This document shows, in pieces, positions 8,079 through 13,924 of a DNA stretch of 14,554 nucleotides. The notes beneath the pieces were generated by a model. The model was not told the DNA's origin. It was given only the letters and a program-made list of their open reading frames with translations, and did no database searches. The DNA is from Bacteroidota bacterium. Its GTDB lineage: Bacteria; Bacteroidota; Bacteroidia; Bacteroidales; Prolixibacteraceae. The stretch is from assembly GCA_023393265.1 (NCBI GenBank), contig JAEWME010000034.1, positions 1 to 14,554 of the forward strand, given 5' to 3'. Made by a program: the position numbers and the translations under genes. Positions within the stretch are counted from its first letter, which is position 1, and each line of letters begins with the position of its first letter.

Positions 8079-9512
8079 TCAATTGTTCATTTTATTCTGG
8101 GCATCATCTTTTTGCATGTCAGCTTTTTCATAAATATAACCCCAGGCATGTTTGTTCTTAAATTCTTTAACCAGTTTAAAATGTTCTTGAGCGTAATTAA
8201 CTCCGGGAGGCGGATCTCCCATCGCAGATTCATAAATGAAATATTTAGCTTCCATATAATGTTTCCAATCCATCACATTGCTAAACTGTTTTTCTCCCTT
8301 TACGTAGCCAAGATCTTTATCTCGTAGGGCAAATATCATATTGAATGTGACTGAAAACGATTCATCTTGCCACTTTTGGTCTTCGCAGTAATGAACAATG
8401 TCCTCATAAGTCCTTATGGTTTCAACATAACCTAAATCTACATCAGAATTTTCTTTAATTGTAAGCGATTGAAATAGGCAAACTGCAGACAAGATGGTTG
8501 CAATACCTACCTTAATCATTGAATTTATTTTGAGTTGACCCAATAACATAGCAAAAACGATCAGAAAAATAATAATTGCTATTAAGCCATATCGTTGAGT
8601 ATAATAATTGAACATCGAGAAGGTCATAAAAGCTAGGAATGCCAATGCAGAAAGTAAGATAGGCTTCCATCTGACCTGTTTATGAAAAAGAACAACGATT
8701 GTTAATATGATGCCTGAAATTGAAATGAATTTTCTGCCATATCGAATGAAAATAAAGGAGTAGGCCCTATCTATTTTATCATGGATTGTTGGCCAGTCAA
8801 ATGATATATAATCGAGATGTTCTCCATATAAGATCACTCCATAAGCTTTGTAATGTAAATATAAAAATACAGCGTATACAATGCCTGGAGTTATCAATGC
8901 CAAAAGGTGACCAATCTGAAAATCATTCCTCTCCTTTCTTGATAACAAAGAAAAGAGATAAAAAATGCCAAAAAGAAGGCAGAAAATGATGGCTGTTTCT
9001 TTTGTAAGTACAAGTAAAGAACTAAAAATTGAATATAGAAAGAATTTTTTTCTCAGGAACATAAAAAAAGAAACGACAAATAGAAGCGCCATCAAAACTT
9101 CAGGCAGAAGCATAATAGATTGGGCTAAAAACATCGACTGCACGCTGACAAGTAGCGATCCGATGAAGGCACTTTCCCAGTTTAATATTTTTAAGAGTCC
9201 CCAATAAATAATAACAATCAGGCTAATCGAGATTAAAAGAGGAAGCAGCCTTAGTATAATTGTATTTGCAGAAAATATTTTTATCCAAAGGGCTGCCAGA
9301 AAGAAAATAAACTGGGGATGCCCTTTACAGTCGTCGATGGATAATTTTCCGGGAAGCATTGTCGGTCCAAGATCGGCCATCTTTTTTATAGCCGGGAAAT
9401 AGGACCAGGCTTCATCATAGAAAAATGGTAATGACAGATTTGGGATCATCACCCATAATAAAATACCTAATGGAAGGATAAATAGGAAATTTTTGTAATC
9501 GACATTTTTCAT
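8079..9512 (-). CDS. GT39 / ArnT-like membrane glycosyltransferase
   Basis: The 477-residue protein follows the PMT_2/GT39 pattern. Helix 1 is at about 9-25. The catalytic-type acidic pair is in FYDEAW (31-36), GHPQ is at 64-67, and a long helical core with AQSIMLLPEVLMALL (130-144) and LTKETA (169-174) follows. About ten hydrophobic segments end near residue 360, and a soluble tail of some 110 residues follows. Such enzymes transfer a sugar from polyprenyl phosphate to lipid, glycan or protein on the outer face of the cytoplasmic membrane. The start at 9512 is 1 base after the stop of the GT2 gene upstream, so translation is probably coupled and the two are likely donor-maker and transferase. 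Composition is AT-rich compared with the genes at 1-2955 and 10554-13698. The acceptor cannot be inferred. Confidence 0.88.
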   Translation of the reverse strand: MKNVDYKNFLFILPLGILLWVMIPNLSLPFFYDEAWSYFPAIKKMADLGPTMLPGKLSIDDCKGHPQFIFFLAALWIKIFSANTIILRLLPLLISISLIVIIYWGLLKILNWESAFIGSLLVSVQSMFLAQSIMLLPEVLMALLFVVSFFMFLRKKFFLYSIFSSLLVLTKETAIIFCLLFGIFYLFSLLSRKERNDFQIGHLLALITPGIVYAVFLYLHYKAYGVILYGEHLDYISFDWPTIHDKIDRAYSFIFIRYGRKFISISGIILTIVVLFHKQVRWKPILLSALAFLAFMTFSMFNYYTQRYGLIAIIIFLIVFAMLLGQLKINSMIKVGIATILSAVCLFQSLTIKENSDVDLGYVETIRTYEDIVHYCEDQKWQDESFSVTFNMIFALRDKDLGYVKGEKQFSNVMDWKHYMEAKYFIYESAMGDPPPGVNYAQEHFKLVKEFKNKHAWGYIYEKADMQKDDAQNKMNN

Positions 9513-9513
9513 T

Positions 9514-10260
9514 TCAAAAATTTATGAAAATTGAAAACTTTCCCATTCCCCATTTCTGCAACCTATACTGCATTGAAGTTTTCAGTACTCCTATACCGTA
9601 AATCGAACTGTTTTTTATATTGATGCTCGATGCGTCGTCGAAATATTTGGTTGGGCAGGTAATTTCAGCTATTTCATAACCTGCGTACCAAATCTGTGCA
9701 AGCATTTGGTTGTCAAAAACAAAGTTGTCGGAATTGGCGTTGTAGTTTACTTTTTCAAGGACTTCTTTCGAGAAGGCACGGTATCCGGTATGATATTCCG
9801 AAAGCTTGGCGTTCATCATGATGTTCTGAAATAAAGTCAGGAGCCTGTTTGCTAAATATTTATACCAGGGCATTCCTCCGGCAAGTGCACCTTTCCCCAG
9901 AATTCTGGAACCAAGAACTACATGGTAAAGATCATTTGCAATCAGGTGAGCCATCGATGGTATTAGCTTTGGCGTGTATTGATAATCCGGGTGAAGCATA
10001 ATAACAATGTCGGCATTCAACTCTCGCGCCTTGTTGTAGCACGATTTTTGGTTTCCGCCGTATCCTTTGTTTTGTTCATGCCTGATGATGTGTTTAATGC
10101 CCAGCCGCTGAGCTTCTTTTACGGTTTCATCCTTGCTCTTGTCGTCAACCAGGATTACGTCGTCAACGATTGTAAAATCGATTTCATTATAGGTTATTTC
10201 AAGTGTTTTGGCAGCATTGTAAGCGGGTAAAACTACCACCACTTTCTTGTTGTTTATCAT
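9514..10260 (-). CDS. Family 2 glycosyltransferase (polyprenyl-phosphate mannosyl/glucosyl synthase-like)
   Basis: The 248-residue protein is a single cytoplasmic GT2 domain with VVVVLPAYNAAKTLE (7-21), DDVILVDDKSKDET (33-46) and KGYGGNQKSCYNKA (65-78). The metal-binding DxD position reads HPDYQY (94-99), giving a single Asp in the HPDYQ motif seen in many DPM1-like bacterial proteins. GSRILGKG (117-124) and YHTGYRAFSKE (156-166) follow. There are no C-terminal membrane helices, unlike the GtrB-like protein at 3019-3954. The expected reaction is transfer of a sugar from a nucleotide donor to a polyprenyl phosphate. It is the first gene of a minus-strand cluster and overlaps functionally with the GT39-like gene that begins 1 base after its stop. 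The ATG at 10260 is the first possible start for the domain. Confidence 0.9.
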   Translation of the reverse strand: MINNKKVVVVLPAYNAAKTLEITYNEIDFTIVDDVILVDDKSKDETVKEAQRLGIKHIIRHEQNKGYGGNQKSCYNKARELNADIVIMLHPDYQYTPKLIPSMAHLIANDLYHVVLGSRILGKGALAGGMPWYKYLANRLLTLFQNIMMNAKLSEYHTGYRAFSKEVLEKVNYNANSDNFVFDNQMLAQIWYAGYEIAEITCPTKYFDDASSINIKNSSIYGIGVLKTSMQYRLQKWGMGKFSIFINF

Positions 10261-10273
10261 TTTTGATATTTTT

Positions 10274-10284
10274 TGTAAATATAG
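10274..10284 (-). promoter_or_regulatory. Possible -7 promoter element of the GT2/GT39 cluster
   Basis: On the minus strand the sequence reads CTATATTTACA, identical to the element upstream of the GtrB-like gene at 3984-3974. TATATTTA is close to TAnnTTTG. No good TTTG lies 19-21 bases upstream, so this rests on the repeat and on its place 14 bases before the ATG at 10260. Confidence 0.35.
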
Positions 10285-10330
10285 TTGGTTTAATCTAAAT
10301 CGTGAAGGATCGGGAAAAAGTATTGGACAT

Positions 10331-10421
10331 AAAAAAACTCTGATTAACGAACAGTAAAATTTTTAACAGAAGTCAAAATTTCAGCACGCCATGACATTAA
10401 CGTAACTGTCCGCAATCAGAG
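10331..10421 (-). ncRNA. Candidate structured RNA or long-loop terminator
   Basis: An 8-base perfect inverted repeat pairs 10421-10414 (minus strand CTCTGATT) with 10345-10338 (AATCAGAG). Inside it, ACAGT (plus strand 10351-10355) pairs with ACTGT (10405-10409), and AAATTTT (10357-10363) with AAAATTT (10375-10381). On the minus strand the outer stem is followed at once by seven T (10337-10331), as in an intrinsic terminator. The 68-base loop is long for a simple terminator. It lies downstream of the response regulator (stop at 10554) and upstream of the GT2 promoter region. It may end the ppx/regulator transcript or be the 3' end of a small RNA. The rest of the 293-base gap (10422-10553) shows only AT-rich sequence with a 13-base palindrome, TTGTTTTAAACAA, at 10486-10498. 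Confidence 0.45.
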
Positions 10422-10553
10422 CTTAATTTTAATCTTTTTGGGCTTTTGAGTTTAGCCGTGAGATTATAACAACTTTGATACGGACTTGTTTTAAACAATT
10501 TAACTTGTTTTTCGAATTTTTATTATCTCAGCATAAAAATAATCCGCCCCTGC

Positions 10554-11717
10554 TTAGTATCGGGGAACTGCATAGTTCAGGATGTCATCACGTGTAATTA
10601 TTTTATCGCATAAAATGATCAGTCGTTCAGTCACATTCCTGAATTCACGGATGTTTCCGGTCCACCGCATTTTCTGAAGCTCTTCAATTGCTGCGGGTTC
10701 AATGTCTTTCTTCGGAATTCCATATTCGGTACAGATTTGATCTATAAAATAATTGCATAAAACCGGAATGTCTTCCACCCGGTCATTCAGGTCGGGTACA
10801 TGTATCAGGATCACACTTAGCCGGTGGTATAAATCTTCCCTGAAATTATTGGCCTCAATTTCGCGGGTCAGATTTTTATTGGTTGCGGCAACAACACGCA
10901 CGTCAACTTTTATTTGAGAGTCACCTCCAACGCGAGTAATCACACTTTCCTGAAGCGCACGAAGTACCTTTGCCTGAGCCGAAAGGCTCATATCGCCAAT
11001 CTCGTCGAGAAAAATCGTACCTCCCGAAGCTTGCTCAAATTTACCTTTACGCTGTTTGACGGCTGAAGTGAATGCACCTTTTTCATGTCCGAATAATTCA
11101 CTCTCGATTAATTCTGATGGTATTGCAGCGCAGTTTACTTCGATGAAAGGACCTTCGGATCGATTACTTTTTTCGTGCAGGCGCCGTGCAACCAGTTCTT
11201 TCCCGGTTCCGTTCGATCCGGTGATGAGCACCCGCGCATCGGTAGAAGCCACACGATCGACCATATCTTTCACTTTCTGGATAGCTGCAGAATTGCCAAC
11301 AATATCAAACCGCTTGCTTACTTTTTTCCTGAGAACTTTTGTTTCGGTAATCAGGCTCGACTTGTCGAGCGCATTACGGAGCGTAATTAGCAACCGGTTT
11401 AAATCAAGTGGTTTTTCAATAAAATCGAATGCGCCTTTTTTGATCGATTCTACGGCTGTGTCGATGTTTCCATGTCCGGATATCATCACGACCGGCATGT
11501 CGGGTTTCAGTTCTTCCACTTTCTGTAAGACTTCTATTCCATCCATTCCCGGCATTTTGATGTCGCATAAAACCACATCGTAATCGTTGTTTTTCAGGAG
11601 TTCCAGCGCTTTAAAACCGTCTTCGGCCAGTTCAATCTGGTACTTTTCAAATTCTAAAATATCTTTCAGCGTATTTCTGATGCTTCTTTCGTCGTCGATG
11701 ACTAATATTCTGGACAT
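10554..11717 (-). CDS. NtrC-like receiver-AAA+ response regulator lacking a DNA-binding domain
   Basis: The 387-residue protein has an N-terminal receiver: acidic D8/D9, phospho-acceptor D52 in LCDIKMPGMDG, S80 and K102. A linker leads to a sigma-54-interaction AAA+ domain: Walker A GSNGTGKE (167-174), the sigma-54-contacting loop as GAFTSA (214-219, usually GAFTGA), Walker B TIFLDE (234-239), FREDLYHRL (292-300) and sensor II GNIREFRN (354-361). It stops at NYAVPRY, where NtrC proteins normally have a Fis-type helix-turn-helix of some 60 residues. The bases after the stop do not encode such a domain in frame, so this is a natural short form and not a recent truncation. It would be a phosphorylation-controlled ATPase that activates sigma-54 polymerase, possibly from solution without binding enhancer DNA. 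It follows the Ppx/GppA gene by 33 bases and is probably co-transcribed. No sensor kinase gene is in the window. Confidence 0.93.
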   Translation of the reverse strand: MSRILVIDDERSIRNTLKDILEFEKYQIELAEDGFKALELLKNNDYDVVLCDIKMPGMDGIEVLQKVEELKPDMPVVMISGHGNIDTAVESIKKGAFDFIEKPLDLNRLLITLRNALDKSSLITETKVLRKKVSKRFDIVGNSAAIQKVKDMVDRVASTDARVLITGSNGTGKELVARRLHEKSNRSEGPFIEVNCAAIPSELIESELFGHEKGAFTSAVKQRKGKFEQASGGTIFLDEIGDMSLSAQAKVLRALQESVITRVGGDSQIKVDVRVVAATNKNLTREIEANNFREDLYHRLSVILIHVPDLNDRVEDIPVLCNYFIDQICTEYGIPKKDIEPAAIEELQKMRWTGNIREFRNVTERLIILCDKIITRDDILNYAVPRY

Positions 11718-11750
11718 GATTGTTGTTTTTGTGGTGATAAGTGCCCGAAG

Positions 11751-12671
11751 TTAACTGAAAATTTTCTCGAATAAAACTCCTTCACGCAGCGCAAAATCTG
11801 TTTGGTAAATTTTCTGAATATTCAGCTTGTCAACAACTACTTTGATGAAAATAACAGCAGGGACAATCATTTCAATTCGAATCGATTCCATTCCTTTCAT
11901 CACTGTTCGTTCTTCTGCCGTTGATCTAATGAGTAGCTTGTATATTCTTTGAAAATCAGTTAATTCAATTTTTTGGTTTATCCTGATTTTTGTTCCCGGA
12001 TCGGTTTGGTCAATCAGGTCGGCAATGGTATCAAAGGCACCCGAGCAACCAATCAAACGTGAGATTTCGATATTTTCAGTCTTTCGCCACAGGCTTTCAA
12101 GCTTCGATTCGAAGTACGCATTTAATTCCCCTATTTCCTCAGTTGTAATGGGGTCTGAAATTTTGAACTTTTCAACGATTCGGGCCATCCCCAATGGAAA
12201 ACTTTCTTTCCATGCGGCGCATCCGTTTTGCGTCAGGATAAATTCGTTGCTTCCTCCGCCAATATCCAAAATGAGCGAATTGTCTTCAATTTCGCTAAAA
12301 GCCAGCTTTACGCCCTTGAAAATCAAATCGGCTTCTCTTTCTCCTGAAATGACATCGATTTTTAATCGTGTCCTTCGTTCAACTTCGCTGCAAAAACAAT
12401 CCTCGTTTGACGCTTCTCTTATTGCTGATGTTCCGATTGTTTTGATAAGTTCAACACCAAACTCTGTAATTTTTTCCTGATGCTTTTTCAATGCAAAAAC
12501 AGCCCGGTCGATAGCCGCAGGCGAGAGTTCTGTTAGGTTGACACGGTCCTTGCCAAGTTTTACAACTTCTTTTCCCTGATACAAGATTTCGAATGATCTG
12601 CCTTCTGTTTTGGCAATAAGGAGGTTGCAGGTATTGGTGCCCAAATCGATAACGGCAATTGGCTGGCTCAT
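11751..12671 (-). CDS. Ppx/GppA family phosphatase (short form)
   Basis: The 306-residue protein belongs to the actin-like-ATPase-fold exopolyphosphatase / guanosine pentaphosphate phosphatase family. The first phosphate loop is AVIDLGTNTCNLLIA (6-20), the GEREA signature with the catalytic-type glutamate is at 110-114, the second phosphate loop is LILDIGGGSNEFIL (133-146), and LIGCSGAFDTIA follows near 215-226. It has only the two N-terminal lobes and lacks the C-terminal HD-like part of E. coli Ppx and GppA (about 500 residues), as is usual for Bacteroidota. It should hydrolyse terminal phosphates of polyphosphate or of pppGpp; the sequence alone does not choose between them. It is cytoplasmic and is the first gene of a pair with the response regulator. 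The ATG at 12671 directly precedes the conserved first strand. Confidence 0.92.
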   Translation of the reverse strand: MSQPIAVIDLGTNTCNLLIAKTEGRSFEILYQGKEVVKLGKDRVNLTELSPAAIDRAVFALKKHQEKITEFGVELIKTIGTSAIREASNEDCFCSEVERRTRLKIDVISGEREADLIFKGVKLAFSEIEDNSLILDIGGGSNEFILTQNGCAAWKESFPLGMARIVEKFKISDPITTEEIGELNAYFESKLESLWRKTENIEISRLIGCSGAFDTIADLIDQTDPGTKIRINQKIELTDFQRIYKLLIRSTAEERTVMKGMESIRIEMIVPAVIFIKVVVDKLNIQKIYQTDFALREGVLFEKIFS

Positions 12672-12691
12672 TGGCAGGCAAATTTTGATGC

Positions 12692-12699
12692 CAAAGTTA
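12692..12699 (-). promoter_or_regulatory. Predicted -7 element of the ppx/response-regulator promoter
   Basis: On the minus strand TAACTTTG (12699-12692) is an exact match to the Bacteroidota -7 consensus TAnnTTTG. It lies 20 bases before the ATG at 12671, so the leader would be short. A clear TTTG at -33 is missing; only CTG-like sequence lies in that area. Confidence 0.5.
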
Positions 12700-12711
12700 A
12701 CAAACGGTGCG

Positions 12712-12752
12712 TTTCAGACTGTTTTATTCTGGCGGAATTTGGCGGTCTGAAA
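12712..12752. repeat. 8-base inverted repeat upstream of the ppx promoter
   Basis: TTTCAGAC (12712-12719) and GTCTGAAA (12745-12752) are perfect inverted copies separated by 25 bases. The spacer holds the smaller ATTC/GAAT inverted repeat around TGGCG and two GGCGG copies (12731, 12741). It lies between the cysK terminator and the ppx -7 element, 13-53 bases upstream of the latter. It could be an operator for a dimeric regulator or a chance stem. Confidence 0.35.
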
Positions 12753-12753
12753 T

Positions 12754-12780
12754 AAAAAAGGCTGGTGTTTGCCAGCCTTT
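12754..12780 (-). terminator. Intrinsic terminator of cysK
   Basis: On the minus strand AAAGGCTGG (12780-12772) and CCAGCCTTT (12765-12757) form a perfect 9-base-pair stem around a 6-base loop, followed by an uninterrupted T run (12759-12754). It begins 6 bases after the cysK stop codon, so it ends the cysK message. Confidence 0.92.
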
Positions 12781-12786
12781 GAAATT

Positions 12787-13698
12787 TTAGAATAGTCCTT
12801 CTATCGACAAATATCTTTCTCCGGTATCGTAAGCAAATGTCAGGATTTTGGAGCCTTTTGGCAGCTCTGCAATCTTTTTTGCAACTGCGGCCAGCGATGC
12901 ACCTGATGAAATTCCAACGAACAAACCTTCCTCTTTGGCGGCACGGCGGGCGTAGTCAAAAGCTTCGTCTTTGGAAATCTGGATGGTGCCGTCAAGAATT
13001 TCCTTTTTGCAGTTTACCGGGATAAAACCTGCGCCAATTCCCTGGATCGGGTGCGGACCAGGTGCTCCGCCGCTGATAACCGGCGAGAGTTCTGGCTCAA
13101 CAGCAAACGATTTCAGGTTTGGAAAGCTTTGTTTCAAGACCTCAGTCACACCAGTTATGTGTCCGCCGGTTCCAACACCGGTAATCAAGAAGTCGAAACC
13201 TTCCGGGAAATCTGCAATGATCTCTTGTGCCGTATTTTTCTTGTGCGCTTCAATGTTGGCTGCGTTATCAAACTGCGACGGAATCCATGAGTTTGGAATT
13301 TCTGCGGCCAGTTCGTTTGCTTTTGCAATGGCACCTTTCATACCTTGCTCACGGGGCGTAAGTACAAGTTCGGCTCCATATGCTGTTAGTATCCGGCGGC
13401 GTTCAACGCTCATCGATTCCGGCATCACAAGAATCATTCTGTACTTTTTCACAGCGGCAACCAGCGCTAGTCCAATGCCTGTATTTCCCGACGTCGGTTC
13501 AATTAATACACTACCAGCATTCAGTAGTCCTTTTGCTTCAGCGTCTTCCACCATTTCCAGTGCAATACGGTCTTTGATGCTTCCACCTGGATTTGTTTTC
13601 TCCACTTTCACATAAACTTCGTATCCTTCAGGATAAAGATTGTTGATTCGAACCAGCGGACTGTTTCCAATGGTTTCCAGAATGTTGTTTACTCTCAT
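12787..13698 (-). CDS. cysK: Cysteine synthase (O-acetylserine sulfhydrylase)
   Basis: The 303-residue, pyridoxal-phosphate-dependent enzyme makes L-cysteine from O-acetylserine and sulfide in the cytoplasm. The internal-aldimine lysine is K42 in NPGGSIKDR (37-45). The substrate loop is PTSGNTG (68-74), the phosphate-binding loop GVGTGGH (174-180), and the serine binding the pyridine nitrogen lies in ISSGAS (263-268). Length and motifs are normal for CysK; there is no regulatory domain of the cystathionine beta-synthase kind. The gene stands alone, with its own terminator 6 bases downstream. Between the upstream hairpin (13726-13755) and the ATG at 13698 only 27 bases remain, with no TAnnTTTG-like element. 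Transcription must therefore read through that hairpin, which points to attenuation by the cysteine-codon leader peptide at 13861-13781. Confidence 0.96.
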   Translation of the reverse strand: MRVNNILETIGNSPLVRINNLYPEGYEVYVKVEKTNPGGSIKDRIALEMVEDAEAKGLLNAGSVLIEPTSGNTGIGLALVAAVKKYRMILVMPESMSVERRRILTAYGAELVLTPREQGMKGAIAKANELAAEIPNSWIPSQFDNAANIEAHKKNTAQEIIADFPEGFDFLITGVGTGGHITGVTEVLKQSFPNLKSFAVEPELSPVISGGAPGPHPIQGIGAGFIPVNCKKEILDGTIQISKDEAFDYARRAAKEEGLFVGISSGASLAAVAKKIAELPKGSKILTFAYDTGERYLSIEGLF

Positions 13699-13725
13699 CT
13701 TATTGTAATTTTTAGGGTTATAAAC

Positions 13726-13755
13726 AAAAAAAGCCTCCCGGTGTTCGGAAGGCTT
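13726..13755 (-). terminator. Attenuator terminator in the cysK leader
   Basis: On the minus strand AAGCCTTCCG (13755-13746) pairs with CGGGAGGCTT (13740-13731), a 10-pair stem with one G-T pair and a 5-base loop. Five more T follow, giving seven in a row (13732-13726). It lies 25 bases after the leader-peptide stop and 27 bases before cysK. A plain terminator for the ABC permease upstream is the alternative reading, but then cysK would have no room for a promoter. Confidence 0.88.
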
Positions 13756-13849
13756 CGACCTATAATCTCTTTTTTGAATTTCAAATGTTCGTTGAAAACA
13801 TACCTTCTCCGTTCTGTTTGATACAGCAGCACATATACATATAGGAGAA
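13744..13849 (-). promoter_or_regulatory. Four-segment cysteine attenuator of cysK
   Basis: Minus-strand segments can pair in alternative ways. Segment 1, TTCTCC (13849-13844), just before the Cys codons, pairs perfectly with GGAGAA (13810-13805) in segment 2. Segment 2 as CGGAGAAGG (13811-13803) can instead pair with CCTTCCG (13752-13746) of segment 3, with a two-base bulge. Segment 3 otherwise forms the terminator with segment 4 (13740-13731). A ribosome halted at Cys codons 11-13 (13831-13823) would sit over segment 1 and leave segment 2 free to hold segment 3, so the terminator would not form and cysK would be read. With ample Cys-tRNA the ribosome reaches the stop at 13781 and masks segment 2, so termination follows. 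The pairings are seen; the mechanism is inferred by analogy to the trp attenuator. Confidence 0.7.
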
Positions 13850-13861
13850 ATTTGCTTTCAT
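13781..13861 (-). CDS. Cysteine-rich leader peptide of the cysK attenuator
   Basis: A 26-codon frame starts with ATG at 13861 and ends with TGA at 13781. The peptide begins MKANFSYMYMCCC: residues 11-13 are three cysteines in a row, coded TGC TGC TGT (13831-13823). A purine-rich stretch, AAAAAGAAA, directly precedes the start. Three adjacent Cys codons in so short a frame, immediately upstream of a cysteine biosynthesis gene and ahead of an intrinsic terminator, are the mark of a leader peptide whose translation senses Cys-tRNA. The peptide itself probably has no function. A weak -7-like TATCATTG lies at 13886-13879, without a good -33 partner. The alternative, that this is a chance frame, is unlikely given the alternative RNA pairings that fit it. 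Confidence 0.78.
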   Translation of the reverse strand: MKANFSYMYMCCCIKQNGEGMFSTNI

Positions 13862-13924
13862 TTTCTTTTTGCTTGTTGCAATGATAGGGAAAAAAATCAA
13901 ATAAATACGATTTTATCTTTTATT

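Noticed and set aside
10486..10498. Palindrome TTGTTTTAAACAA as a regulator operator.
   Set aside because: It is short and made almost only of A and T in an AT-rich gap, with no promoter close by; chance is a sufficient explanation.
11056..11583. Plus-strand open frame of 175 codons opposite the response regulator.
   Set aside because: It is antisense to the conserved receiver and AAA+ domains; the Ser/Thr-rich translation is typical of a shadow frame.
12675..12700. Sigma-54 promoter-like TGGCA ... TTTGC upstream of the Ppx/GppA gene, tempting because a sigma-54-type activator is in the same unit.
   Set aside because: The distance between the GG and GC elements is one base longer than the strict sigma-54 spacing, and an exact TAnnTTTG element overlaps it.
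12971..13615. Plus-strand open frame of 214 codons opposite cysK.
   Set aside because: It is a shadow of a fully conserved cysK; its translation is low in complexity and shows no domain.
13726..13755. Hairpin before cysK read simply as the terminator of the ABC permease gene.
   Set aside because: It lies 170 bases after that gene's stop, behind a Cys-codon leader frame, and leaves no room for a cysK promoter; attenuation explains more of the sequence.
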